Of a stretch of 64,000 nucleotides of DNA, positions 1 to 13,540 are shown in pieces. The translations under genes were made by a program, and so were the position numbers. Source of the stretch: Chlorokybus atmophyticus (taxonomy: Eukaryota; Streptophyta; Chlorokybophyceae; Chlorokybales; Chlorokybaceae); contig RHPI01001507.1 of the NCBI GenBank assembly GCA_009103225.1, positions 686,151 through 750,150 of the forward strand, read 5' to 3'. The notes under the pieces were generated by a model, which was given only the letters and a program-made list of their open reading frames with translations, searched no databases and had not been told where the DNA came from. Every line of letters starts with the position of its first letter. Position 1 is the stretch's first letter.

Positions 1-2264
<2,264 letters not shown>

Positions 2265-2266
<2 letters not shown>

Positions 2267-3624
2267 GCTCTCGCTCTCGAGCGCGCGCGTATCTCTCTTG
2301 CGTGTTCAACCAGTTCGTACCGGACCAGCACACATACGCAAACATGCACACACACGTACGTGCGAACGCACTCGCACTTGCAAATGCGCCTGCGTGCGCA
2401 CTCCCTTGCATGACGCACACGCAGGCGGCGGCAGTTAATGATATGGCGACCTTGTAGCACCCTTGAGCACCACGCGGGTACATATACACATCATCGTTAT
2501 CAGCATGGTGGTTGCTGTTGTGACAATCACCCTTGTCACAACAGCAACCACCATTGTTGTTGTTGGTGCTGCTGCTGCTGATGATGATGATGCTTGTGCG
2601 TACAGTTTTCACAGAGCCAGCTATTCTCAGCACTCCCTGGTCCTGCTTCAACTTGCTGGCTGGCAAAAACGTGAGCACGAGGATGTGGGCAAGGTGGAGG
2701 GGTATCGCAAGGCTCTGCGGAAGGCTGCCATGGATTGTCGTGGCCTATGGGGTGCAAAGCTTGCAGCCGCCCGCCAAAACGATACAACTATTACCTTGAG
2801 TTGGCGTGGGCGTGAATTGACTGGTATTTGCATGCGAATTTTCGTGCTGACCAGCCCACGTAGCTGGCGCTCCCCCTGCCAGTATGCACACATGCTTGCA
2901 CAGGCACACGTAGACCGTATGCAAAGCGCTGCAGGGAATGCAAGACTGTGTCACACGGTGGTGCCTCCCCCAACATGCGCACATGCACCGTGCATGGTTG
3001 TGGCGTGTGACACACACTAATCAGGAAAAGCAGCAACTGCCAGCAGTGCTACCAGCAGCTGCTATGACAGCAGTGCTGTTATCCATACATGCACGTACAT
3101 CATGCGTCCATGCATGTGTGCGTCCGTATTCTTGCCAGCAGCTGCCGCTGGCAAGGACACTCATATGCACGCAGCGCCTGCCGAGCGCCTATCATAGGTA
3201 CAGGAGTCCTGTACCTCACGAATGCGCATGAACCACTTGCTAGGCGCACACATATGCAAGTATGTGTGCGCATATGCACTCACCATCTCACTCACTCTGA
3301 CATCTCCTGCTACCTGCTAACGCAACCTGCTCATGCAAGAATGCACGCGGACCACCACCATCTTCTGCTGCACATCACATGCGCACACATGCAGATACTC
3401 AGTTGCAAGCGCGCATGCACGCATTCCCTTTATGCAGATAGGCACGCACGCATGCTCGCACACCAATCCAAACAGGCTATATGTCTGCGTTCGCCAAGTT
3501 CATGTGTAATGAAGGACAACTGGTACTTGCATTGGCGTCAGAGTAGCAGCCGCTAGACTTGCGTCTCTGTTTATGGCCACTACATGACGGTCTCTAGGAC
3601 ATGTGTCCTGAAGAACAACTCCTG
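2265..3624. other. Intergenic, simple-sequence rich
   Basis: No gene recognised. It contains short GTT, GCT and GAT triplet runs at 2555-2592 and many CA/TG/GCATGC words. Open frames are short and biased to His, Thr, Cys and Val, as expected from CA/GT-rich DNA. Confidence 0.5.
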
Positions 3625-3740
3625 GTTCCTGCCTTGGCTGTAGTAGAGGCCACTGGACTTGTTTTGCGACCTCAAGCAAAGTGGGAGCAGAGCTGTGTGC
3701 CCAGTCATTTGCAATGCAGACAACAGCCTCACCTGCAGTA
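3625..3740 (-). pseudogene. Relic of granule-bound starch synthase exon 6
   Basis: Read on the minus strand from 3733 downward, this matches GBSS exon 6 (8979-9079) almost base for base at its start. The match includes the acceptor-side GTGAGG and the block encoding IANDW, which sits in the catalytic glucosyltransferase domain. Similarity fades towards the exon end near 3630, and no flanking GBSS exons are seen, so this is a single-exon fragment in inverted orientation about 4 kb upstream of the real gene. The bases before it do not resemble GBSS intron 5 for long. It cannot make a protein. Confidence 0.75.
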
Positions 3741-4009
3741 CGGTAAAGTGGAGTTCGCAAGCGAGTGTTCTCAGAGACAACTTGTTGAACAACCACACAT
3801 ACACGCGCATGTACACACTTACCAATTCGGCGGCAGCCTTTGCCAGCAACCAACAGCTTTCCTCCCGCAGTGTCTTGCTTCAAAGCTATAGCTACCGGCA
3901 GCGCTTACCCCTTCCCAATCACTAACACAACATAACGCTCAACGTAGATTATCTCAAGTTGACATAACACTGTTGGCTGATCGCGCCTCACGTGCCTCTG
4001 TCAGCTCAA

Positions 4010-4226
4010 GTTGCCAGCGAATATAATCTGGAAACCGTTTGTGCCAGGAGGCTGCAGGGCACGCCTGAGGGCTGTTGAGGCTGCCATGCCAACTGCATGC
4101 TGACGACAGAACAACACACGGTCCAGCACGTAGTCTCTGCATGTAAACGCCCTGCCCCATGCTGCCACCGGCCACGTGCTTTCGCTCCACTTCTGTAAAT
4201 CTAGTTGCTAGCTGCTTGGAGCGTGT
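4010..4226 (-). repeat. Left arm of a diverged inverted repeat
   Basis: The minus-strand sequence from 4226 to 4010 matches 5694-5905 on the plus strand. Shared blocks include CACGCTCCAAGC, GGTGGAGCGAA, TTTACATGCAG, CATGGCAGCCTCAACAGCCC and CTCCTGGCA. The arms are about 215 bp with scattered differences, separated by about 1.5 kb holding an mTERF-like relic. Origin unknown. Confidence 0.8.
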
Positions 4227-4679
4227 TGCACACAAGTGGTAAGCTCCGTGCATGCACTCCAAGCAGTCGCGTCAAGCAGGTTGAAAACGTGGCTGGGAGT
4301 CGCACATCGGTCAGTTACAGTTTGCAGATGGCTTGTCACCCAGCAACGAGCAGCAGTTGCATGTGGCAACTCAGGCTCAAGCACGCCTGCCGCTAACCAA
4401 CAATGGCAGGCTATGGTTGGCCAATGTTATGGTTAGTACTGGATAGCATTACGACGGCAACTGTACGTGCATGTGTGCATAAGCGCATGGCCATGTTACA
4501 GTAATGCATCACATTTTTCTGCCATGACACAATGCACACCATTCGCGGGCAAATGGACGCAGTGTGCTTCACTAGCACAGTGCTGATTGCAAGGCTCGGT
4601 CAGCTGCTGTTGAACTGTCAACTGCCCACTATCACTTCTGAAGTACTATAAACGTGCGAACCCGACTTGGTAACTTGTG

Positions 4680-5720
4680 ACTTTTCTGCAGTGCAGCAGT
4701 AATGTTGTCCCTAACGCGCGACACAAGAGCTGCCACAGTCAGCGTCGTTGCACCTGGCTTGCACAACTCCTTTTTACAGGTAAGGCAGCAGCTTGGCTGG
4801 TCGCAATCGACTTCATTCCAGCTGATGCTCTTCGCAACGCCTACCTGCAGGCAAGTGCAGTGCACCAGTTTGGCACAACTGTGGTCTGTGTGCAGCACAA
4901 CCACTCTTGATGATGCTGTTGACAAAAGCAACAAGGTGAGCTTCTGCTCCTCCCCTAATTCCATGCTGACGCTTGCTCTTTAGTTGGCGCTGCCCACTCA
5001 ACATTGTCTGTTTGGCCAGCCGCCGGTCAAACGGGTGGGCAGGGCTGGATTGCCCCCATGGTCAGAAACGCGAGCAGGAAGCTGTGCGCCGATTCTGGGA
5101 GGGGTTATCTCTTCCTCCGCAACAAGTGGCGTTGTTGACAGCCAAAGGCAAGTCCTTCTCACTTTACCGCAACACTATAGAGCTGGAGCGACGAGTCCAT
5201 GAGGTTTGTTGTGTCAACTATCTCAATGTCTGTTCAAGAGTGCTTGTGACAAACAGGTCGTGGAATTGCAGTTGTGAAAGCTGATTCCTGGTGCGAGCAC
5301 GAGACAAATGGCCCTTCCCGATCTTATACAGCGCGTTACAGAGAGTCTTGCAACCTGTCAAGGCTTAAAGCGCTTCTAAGCATTAGTGATCAGGACCTTT
5401 GCGTTATCCTGCGCGGTGCTCCTCATATATTCAGCTAGAAACCCGAGGTTGTGGCTGGAAAGTTTGCTGCCTGGCGGACGTTTCTGGCAGTCGATCACGC
5501 AGACATGGTCGCGGTTCTGAAAAGATGCCCGATATTAGTCTGCAGCAATGATGCTGCTGTGCGCAGCAAGCTTCAGACGTTTCTAGACGCCTTGGAGTCT
5601 CGCAGGCTGGGTGACAGGCGCCTTGCCATGCAGATTTTCATGTGCCATGCAGGAATTGTTGTCCGGTTGTCATGTGAGCAAATCAATCAAAACACGCTCC
5701 AAGCGACTAGCTGCTGAATT
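4680..5720 (+). pseudogene. Decayed mTERF-like gene, copy 1
   Basis: Several plus-strand blocks read like the helical repeats of mTERF proteins, organellar nucleic-acid-binding factors. One runs about 5083-5202 (key words FWEGLSLPPQQ, ending before a GT donor). Another runs about 5360-5640 (RLKALLSISDQDLCVILRG, then KFAAWRTFL and MVAVLKRCPILVCS). In the second block the repeat is interrupted by an in-frame TAG at 5434-5436 with both sides in the same frame, so this copy looks dead. An upstream block at 4692-4780 ends in CAG|GTAAGG. A shorter relative of the same region lies at 53354-54105. The mTERF assignment rests on the pattern of hydrophobic residues and LL..P motifs and is not certain. 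Confidence 0.5.
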
Positions 5721-5905
5721 TACGGAGGTGGAGCGAAGCATGTGGCCAGTGTCTGCATGGCAACAAGCATTTACATGCAGTGACTACGTGCTTGACCGCT
5801 TGTTGTTTACCGACAACACGCTCTTCCCATGGCAGCCTCAACAGCCCCGTCCTGCTCTTCAACCTCCTGGCAACACAGGTTTCTAAAGTTTGTTTGCTGG
5901 CAACA
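5694..5905 (+). repeat. Right arm of the inverted repeat
   Basis: Plus-strand partner of 4010-4226. It begins at the 3' edge of the mTERF-like relic, so the repeat may have been carried along with it. Confidence 0.8.
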
Positions 5906-7751
5906 TGAGGTTAAACAGGCACGTCAGGCACGATTATTCAGTAGTGATATATAGCCAACATCAAAAGTTGTATGAGGAGCTGGTACGCTACAGCATGGCA
6001 GCTCCACCCTGCTTGTTGACTGTGTACATGGGTAGAAGATTGACAAAAGGTTGATTTAAGCTGTCTCGAGGTTTTTGCACTTGGTGTTGGATGCTTTGCA
6101 GATAATTTCGCGCATGCTGCTTCTTCATGCACGCATTAGTGCGTGTCCGCATTGTGAGTCAATGCTTGGATTGGCGCATCAAACGAATGCCTTACAACAG
6201 CATTGTTGAGACTGGTTTACAATGTGCCTTTTTACTATTGTCATTGCTGCGCGAACCGCGCGCTATCCCAGGTCGACATCACAGACACCATGCACACACA
6301 TAGTGGAATCTCACATGCATAGATCACTTGCATATTCTGAACACTTTGAGAGTATGCATCCCAGCGAGCGTCATGCCTGCCTTGGTGCTCGGAAGGTCAG
6401 TATGCTACCGGTGAAAATTTCAACCAATGTAATAAAGAGCTACAAGTATCATAACACATGCAAGATTTATGTCAGCGCATAGATCACATAAAGAGCTGCA
6501 CTAGGCACGCTCGAGAAATGTGTATATTAGATGCAAGCGCACAAGGTCAAGCAAACTCACATAGCACATCACGAAGCAAACAACATACGCCAATCTTTTT
6601 TTAACAGAGCAATATAATAAAGCACATCATCATGCACAATATATGTGACATTTGTATGTGAATCATTGCTCTTGGTCACACATTAGCATATCAGCGAGTA
6701 TATCAACAATGTTGACACTCTTTGGATCTTAAATTGTCACCTTTGTATGTCGTCATCGTCAACGCCAGTACATCATGTTATCGTACCTTTTATATAATCT
6801 TTGCGAATGTATTATATAACAACAATTATGATATAAGTGACGCAATTATAATAATCGAATAAGTAATGCAAGGTACGAGACAAGTGGCATCAAGTTGGAG
6901 TACATAATGCTGCTGGCCATGTATACCGTGTATAGTGAGAGAAATTGGAGTGCATCATCAGCAACAACACTGATCAGTCACCTATCCTGCCAAGAGTGTG
7001 ACTGCTGATCACTCATCATTAATCAGCAATGCGAGCGTCGAGCACTTCAACGGTCATTATTGATCACCGATCGTTCTGATCCACTGACGACACCAGACTA
7101 CTGATGACCAAAGGCCAGCCTGTGCGGCTGCCACCTGGCGCGCGCTACCTTACAACAGGCCTACTTGGCAGACTGGCAACACCGATCCACACAAGCTTAA
7201 TTTTACCTTTTTCAATAGAACTTAGAGCTTTCTGCCATACTGGAACATACCGTGCGCGGTCAAAGCTCGACAGATGAAGCGGCCTTATTTCACAAATCGA
7301 CCGGCAGGCGCGCTCCCGCGCTCGATGCTCTTCTTTTGCTGCAGCTGGCAAGGAGACCAGCGATGCCCAGCCGCGGCTCTGGCAGGCGAGTCGCAATGCG
7401 CGGCGCGGCTGATTCCCGGCTGGCACCACAGCCCTAAGCAAGTGCTCAGATCTTTTAGAGGCGTCGCGCACTGTGGTTCTTCTATTCTCCCTAGGCTTAG
7501 CCTGCGCCCGGGCATCCGCCACCGACCTGGTCGCAAGCCAGCCTCAAACTAACGGAATGCCCGTGCGCGGGAATCCAGCGTTAAACCGCACCGCGCATTA
7601 CAAGCCTGTCGATAGATAGAGCTCAATTGCCGATATCTAAAATAATACCGATTATGGCACTGATATACTTCTGCCACATAGCTATGCCGCGGCTTAGTTG
7701 GCGATGTGGCTGGCGGCATAGGTAGCGGCATAGGCTACGGCGGTGGCAGAG
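5906..7751. other. Intergenic and upstream region of GBSS
   Basis: 5906-7080 is AT-rich with no gene recognised. 7130-7560 turns abruptly GC-rich with overlapping open frames on both strands, none resembling a known protein; this is more like a promoter/5' leader of the starch synthase than a separate gene. No TATA element or other site could be assigned with confidence. Confidence 0.45.
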
Positions 7752-10700
7752 ATGGCGGCGTCTGTGGCATCAGCGGGAGTGTGGTTTGGAGTTGCTGTAG
7801 GTAGCAATGCAGCGGTGGCGAGCTCGTCTAAGCCCTCTACTCGTCGCCCGCAGCAGCAGCAGCAACCTGCTGCATTCAATGGGCTGCGCTCCGGGCGGCG
7901 GGCATTGCCTACTTCCTCCTCCTCCTCTTCCTCCTCCGTGGCGGCGGTCACGCTTGAGGAGAAGATCAGCCAGCATGCCCGTAGCCGCACCACCACCTCC
8001 TCACCCTCCTCAAAGCAGCCCACCCGCTGCGGCATGAACATTGTCTTCGTCTCCGCTGAGGTCGCCCCATGGAGCAAGACAGGCGGCCTAGGCGACGTCC
8101 TGGGAGGCCTCCCCGCCGCCCTCGCTGTAAGCATGCATGTGATGCAGATTTAGCTGCACTCACAAGTAAATATTAGCTGAACACACCGACATTGTTGTAC
8201 CAGGCGCGAGGCCACCGTGTGATGACCATCTCACCACGCTATGATCAGTATAAGGACGCTTGGGACACTGACACTACAGCTGAGGTGAGTAGCTTGTTCA
8301 GTACCTGTTCAGATTGATTGAATGTGCTTTGTATTGTTAGCATTTGTGTAACGTGTGCTTGTGTGTGCAGGTTGATGTGGGCGGGAAAAAGGAAACAGTG
8401 CGCTTTTTCCACACATACAAGCGAGGTGTTGATCGCGTGTTTGTGGACCATGAGTGGTTCCTCTCGCGCGTAAGCAACATTCATGCATGTTGTGCTGGAA
8501 ACCAATGCATGCATGTGTGCTTGTGCGAGTGGGTGTGTGCTTACATACGTTGTTGTCACAACCAGGTGTGGGGTAAGACTGGGGGAAAGATTTACGGCGA
8601 GCGCACGGGTGTGGATTACACTGATAACCAGCTGCGCTTCAGCCTGTTTGCTCAGGTTAACATACACAAATACACATTGCACACATACATACACATGAAC
8701 GCTAGCACGCTGCATCAGCATTGCATGTGCACATAAATGCGGTTCCAAAAGTGTGTGGCTCACTCCTGCTGAACACAACTGTCTTTTAGGCTGCATTGAA
8801 GGCGCCTCTTGTTCTCAACCTAGACACCAGCAAGGATTACTCTGGCCCCTATGGTGAGTGTGTATGTGTACGCATGCGTGCCTGCGTGCGTGGTTGGGGG
8901 TGGCACACCTCGGGTGGGTGGGTTAGTGCGTGTGCTCTTGTCACAGGGAATATTCACCTGTATAACTTCTCATTGTAGGTGAGGATGTTGTCTTCATTGC
9001 GAATGACTGGCACACAGCTCTGCTGCCACTCTACATGAAGTCGCAGTACAAGCCCATCGGCCGCTACTCTGACGCAAAGGCAAGCAACACTTTTGTGGAG
9101 CAGTGGTGTAGTACACTCTCCACATACACGCATGCAACCACACAAACATAAACATGATGCAAGCATGCGTGCACACGTTGGTGGGTCACATGTGTGCAAA
9201 TCGCACACACACAGGCAGGCACGGCCTGCACACGCAGACGTACACACATCTGCGCGGATATGCGAGCATGTCTGTTTGCTCTGTTGTTACAGATGCACGG
9301 ACATGCGTATGCCGATGCACACATGCATGCACACGCATACACGCACACACTAACACACGAACACGCACGCGCTCACCCTCTCCCTCCCCTCCAGGTGATC
9401 TTCTGCGTCCACAACGTGGCCTACCAGGGCCGTTTCGCCCTCTCCGACTTCTCTTTGCTCGGCCTCCCCTCCTCCTTCCGCCCTTCCTTCCACTTTGTCG
9501 ACGGCTACGAGAAGCCCGTGAAGGGTCCCAAGATCAACTGGATGAAGGCCGGGTTCCTGGAAGCCGACAAGGTCATGACGGTGTCGCCGAACTACGCCGA
9601 GGAGATGCTGAGCGGGCCTGAGAGGGGAGTGGAACTGGATGACGTGCTGAAGACAGTGGATGTGAAGGGGATTATTAATGGGATGGACATACAGGTGGGT
9701 GGGTGGGTGAGTGTGTGTGGGTGTGTATGCGGGTGTGAGTGTGTTGCTCTGCATGTGCGTTGCACGCTTGTGCATGTGCGTGCATGTGGCATGTGGTACT
9801 AATGTGTGTGTATTCGTGTGGGTGTATACGCCTGTTTTATGTGGGGTCATTACAATATGTGTGCACATGTATCTCTCTTGTTGTTTTAGTTTCAGTGGTT
9901 GTGTCTCACACAGCTTGTCTATGTGGCTTTCTGTTCAGGAGTGGGATCCGGCCACAGACAAGTACCTGGACCAGAATTTTGACATCACCACCATTCAAGT
10001 GAAGGGTACACTCAAAGAGGCTCTTCAGGCAGAGGTATGCTGCATCAACACATTGTGTGTGACACACAGCTTGACCACGCAACAATGTGTCCTTCTCATC
10101 AACAGGTTGGCCTACCCGTTGATGCGAGCATCCCGCTGATGGGCTTCATCGGGCGGTTGGAAGAGCAGAAAGGGTCGGATATCTTGATGGAAGCTGTGCC
10201 GGAGCTCATGAAGGAGAAGTGCCAGGTGAGAGAGTGTGTGTGTGTGTGTATGTTGTGTCGGGATGTTGGATCAGTCTGGGTCATTACTAGCCAAGTGTGT
10301 CTGTCAGTGGACTTGGGGTTGATTGTTGCACTTTGCAGCTTGTTGTGCTGGGTACTGGTAAGGCCAAGTTTGAGAAGCAGCTGGAGGAGCTTGAAGAGAA
10401 GTACCCTGACCAGGTACGTGCGTGTGTGGGTGGGTGGGTGGGTGGATGTGATCAAGGTTGTGTCAACACCACATGAAACTGTGCTGTCTTGCAGGCACGG
10501 GGAGTGGTGAAGTTCTCCGTGCCCCTCGCACACATGATCACCGGGGGTAAGGGCTGCATCACTACCATGCGCACGTGCGCATACATGCTCATGCACACTT
10601 ATGCACCCGCATGCACCCTCACACGTGCCGCCATCTGCGCGCGCACGCACAGGTGTCTGTACACGTATATGAGCACACACACGCCCACCCGCAAACCCAC

Positions 10701-11588
10701 CCGCACACGCACGCACACTCCTGTATGCTTATCACTGACCCCTCCCGCGCAGGTGCCGACTACATGCTCGTCCCCTCCCGTTTCGAGCCCTGCGGTCTGA
10801 TCCAGCTCCACGCCATGCGTTACGGCACGATCCCCGTCGTCGCCACAACAGGTGGACTTGCCGACACGGTGCGCGAGGGCGTGACAGGTTTCCAGATGGG
10901 TTGCTTCGATGTCGATTGCGAGACGGTGAATCCGGAAGACGTGGAGGCGATCGTGGAAGCGACCAAGAGAGCGCTGTCGGTGTTTGGGACGAAGCAGTTT
11001 GAAAGGATGAGATACGCGTGCATGAATCAGGACCTGTCGTGGAAGGTGCGTGTATAAGTGTGCGGTTTGCGAGCGTATACGTGTGCGTGTGCATGTATAT
11101 GCATGCCCACGTGGCATGCCCACGTGGGCATGCATATACAAGCATGCACACGCATGCTTGCAAACTGCACTTGTGCAAGCGCGCATGCGTGTGTGCTCGT
11201 GTGCGATGCACGTGCCTGTTCGCATGTGTGTGCACATGCGCGTATGCGTGTGCGTGTGCATGCGCATTTGCTTTTGTGCTTGCCCNGCCCCCCCCCCCCT
11301 TCCCTCTCCCTCATGTGCATGTGTGTGTGCGTGCGTGTATGTGAACATTCAATCACTAACGCGCACACATGATGTGCGCATGTATGTACCTGTGCACGTG
11401 CGCGCGTGTCTGTTCTCTTCCTTTTTGGGAGCAGCGCTGAGTTGTGTTCTGTTGTTCAGGGACCTGCCAAGGATTGGGAGCAGACTCTGCTGGACATGCT
11501 GCACCCGCCACAGAAGCGTGCTGCACAGGTGGGGCTGGATAAGGACGAGGTGGGCCCGCGCGCAAAGGAGAACATTGCCACACCTTGA
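7752..11588 (+). CDS. GBSS1: Granule-bound starch synthase (GBSSI), plastid
   Basis: Transfers glucose from ADP-glucose to growing amylose chains inside the plastid starch granule. Thirteen exons join in frame: 7752-8126, 8204-8284, 8371-8469, 8566-8655, 8790-8853, 8979-9079, 9395-9694, 9939-10034, 10106-10225, 10339-10413, 10495-10546, 10753-11045, 11460-11588 (624 aa). ATG 7752 is chosen as the first in-frame ATG. Residues 1 to about 90 are Ser/Ala/Gln-rich, as in a transit peptide; the catalytic part starts near Met95. Visible GT5 features are the ADP-glucose-binding KTGGLGD (about 109-115), [16 protein letters not shown], the second motif TTGGL, and the GBSS-type C-terminus AKENIATP, which argues against soluble synthases. 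There is no long C-terminal extension of the kind described in Chlamydomonas. The intron after 9079 uses a GC donor (AAG|GCAAGC); all others are GT-AG. Introns are rich in TG/CA. Confidence 0.97.
11094..11140. repeat. Perfect 21-bp stem hairpin in GBSS intron 12
   Basis: 11094-11114 and 11120-11140 are exact reverse complements around a 5-nt spacer, centred on GCCCACGTGG. A second, looser stem follows at about 11146-11195. Both lie within the last intron, 3' of a strong donor. Confidence 0.9.
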
Positions 11589-13540
11589 ACACGACACACA
11601 CTTAAACACGCACAGTCACGAGTGTGTGATGCACTCAATCGAGTGGGCTTCTAGTTCAGTCTACCACATTTTACCACATTTTAGTATGATGCAGAGAGTG
11701 CATCTGTATGTAGCCTTAGTGTAAAGCACACACCCACATTGTTTTGAGAGTGGGTGAGAGGGTTGTGAAGGTTTGACTTTGTTTGTACGCACAGTTGGGG
11801 TTTTGCCCCTGTGCATACAAACGTTTCGCCACAAGTAAATTGTTGACAATGTGAGTTATATCCAATTCAGGTAGTCGATGTGTTAGCATCATCCCAATTG
11901 TGTGGGATGATGTGTTTTGAGAGATGATTTGCTGGCTTGTAGAACCGGCATTGGGGACGGAGTGCTATGCGCAACATCTGCTCTACTTGATAGTCTTGAA
12001 AAACCTGCTTCCATTAGAGATATGTTCAGTTGCTATACATTTCAGACCGCGGCAATCTGTATGATGGAGATCGTGAGGAACAAGCAAGCTTCTATGGAAC
12101 ACTTGGTTGTCGAGTATCACAGTGTGGAGACGGTTGTAACCTTTCCAATGGATATGCGGTAGACACTGTTGGTGCTTGCGTGTGTGGCAGCGTGCGTCAA
12201 TCACTGCAATCAACAACGGCATTGCTGACAACAACTACAACAGTATCGACACAACAACAACAACAACCACAAATGCAAGAGTGGTCCAGCCGTCCTGCGT
12301 GGTGTGTTGTGATGCCATCGCCATCACAACGCTGCTCGCGCCCAACGCCAACATCATGCTGAGTTTCGGGCGAGAGCGCATCGCGTAGGCGCTGTCTGTA
12401 CAAGCCACTTGGCAAACCAGTCAAGTAATCTTTACAGTATGTTGACATTTAATCCTTATTGACTTTTACCGCATGGAAACTGTTTGCCAAATTCCAGTTG
12501 GGAACCAGCTGTTCATGTCATCATATGGCCCGCACATCACGTGTACTCCAAGTTGGAGTACACGTCACCCATCAATAGGCTGTGCCACGCATGCGCAAAC
12601 ATGCGGATGTAAACACTCCAGCCAGGCCAGCAAAGAAACATCATTATCAAGCTACGTACACTTGAGGGCTAACTAGGTAGGGACCTTCTGCAAGCTAAGT
12701 GCAAGCAGCGGCAGCAGGGGCGTTTGACCGGCTGACGATACAGCAGCACACGCAGGTTGACGCTGACGTTAATGTGGCGCAGTACGTGCAGTGCTGCCGC
12801 CGTGTTGGCTCTATCAATAAAAGTATGATAACAATAACAACGACGACGATGTGAATGTAAACTTGACCGCTGTCGCCACCATTGCACGTGCACTAATCAG
12901 TTCTGAGAGCTTGCAGGCCACTTAAGTATTGCCGCATGAGAGTTAGAGAGCATGTTGTGACACAACTCTGTCGACGTTCTGTTGTACACACAGCAACAAC
13001 AACAACAACAACAACAATGTCACTCGGTTGCGGCTACGGCGTGTTATCCAACCACACGTCGCAAGTTGTGTCGGCGGCACATACCCACGCATGCTTGATG
13101 AAGCGAACCTGGCTCAGAATGTCAACAAACTAGTATCGATGTTGGCTTCGACGCAATAACTCCTTCCCAGACGCAATCGCCAAGTGGTTGGTATGGAAGA
13201 CATATGTGCTCTGCTAGTCCAAGAGTTGGCACCCGCCATAGCCGTGTGGCGTATCAGAAGATGCTGACATGCAAAGCGCCATCGCCAGATACAATAGTGG
13301 TGCACAGGCTGCATACCGCACAGCTGGCAAGTAGCATCTCAAACCAGCACATGGTCAATATACCCAATATGCCTACACAACCCTATATGAGCATCTTATC
13401 TGTGCACACACCAATACAATCCCTAACCCCTGACCCCTAGCTAGCCCCCGTATATACCATACACTGCACTACAGAGCGCAACTCGATTGCATCATGGAGC
13501 CTTATCACCCCCATGTAACCCACACATACCCACATCTACC
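11589..13540. other. Intergenic between GBSS and SYS1
   Basis: No gene recognised. An 81-codon frame at 11917-12162 has no ATG-led or spliced context and resembles nothing I know. A perfect palindrome (13-bp arms, 1-nt centre) lies at 12539-12565. ACA/CAA triplet runs occur at about 12233-12270 and 12990-13016. Both flanking genes point into this interval, so it should contain two 3' ends. Confidence 0.45.

Noticed and set aside
7145-7536. Overlapping GC-rich frames upstream of GBSS on both strands
   Set aside because: No recognisable motif, no splice logic, and the GC rise is explained by a promoter or leader region.
9064-9868. Cys/His/Val-rich frames over CA/TG-rich DNA, here and throughout the introns
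   Set aside because: These follow directly from TGTG and CACA composition, appear on both strands, and conflict with the exon structure of recognised genes.
11917-12162. 81-codon plus-strand frame 3' of GBSS
   Set aside because: Opens without a convincing start and matches nothing known; codon use is like the AT-richer spacers and not like the GC-rich exons nearby.
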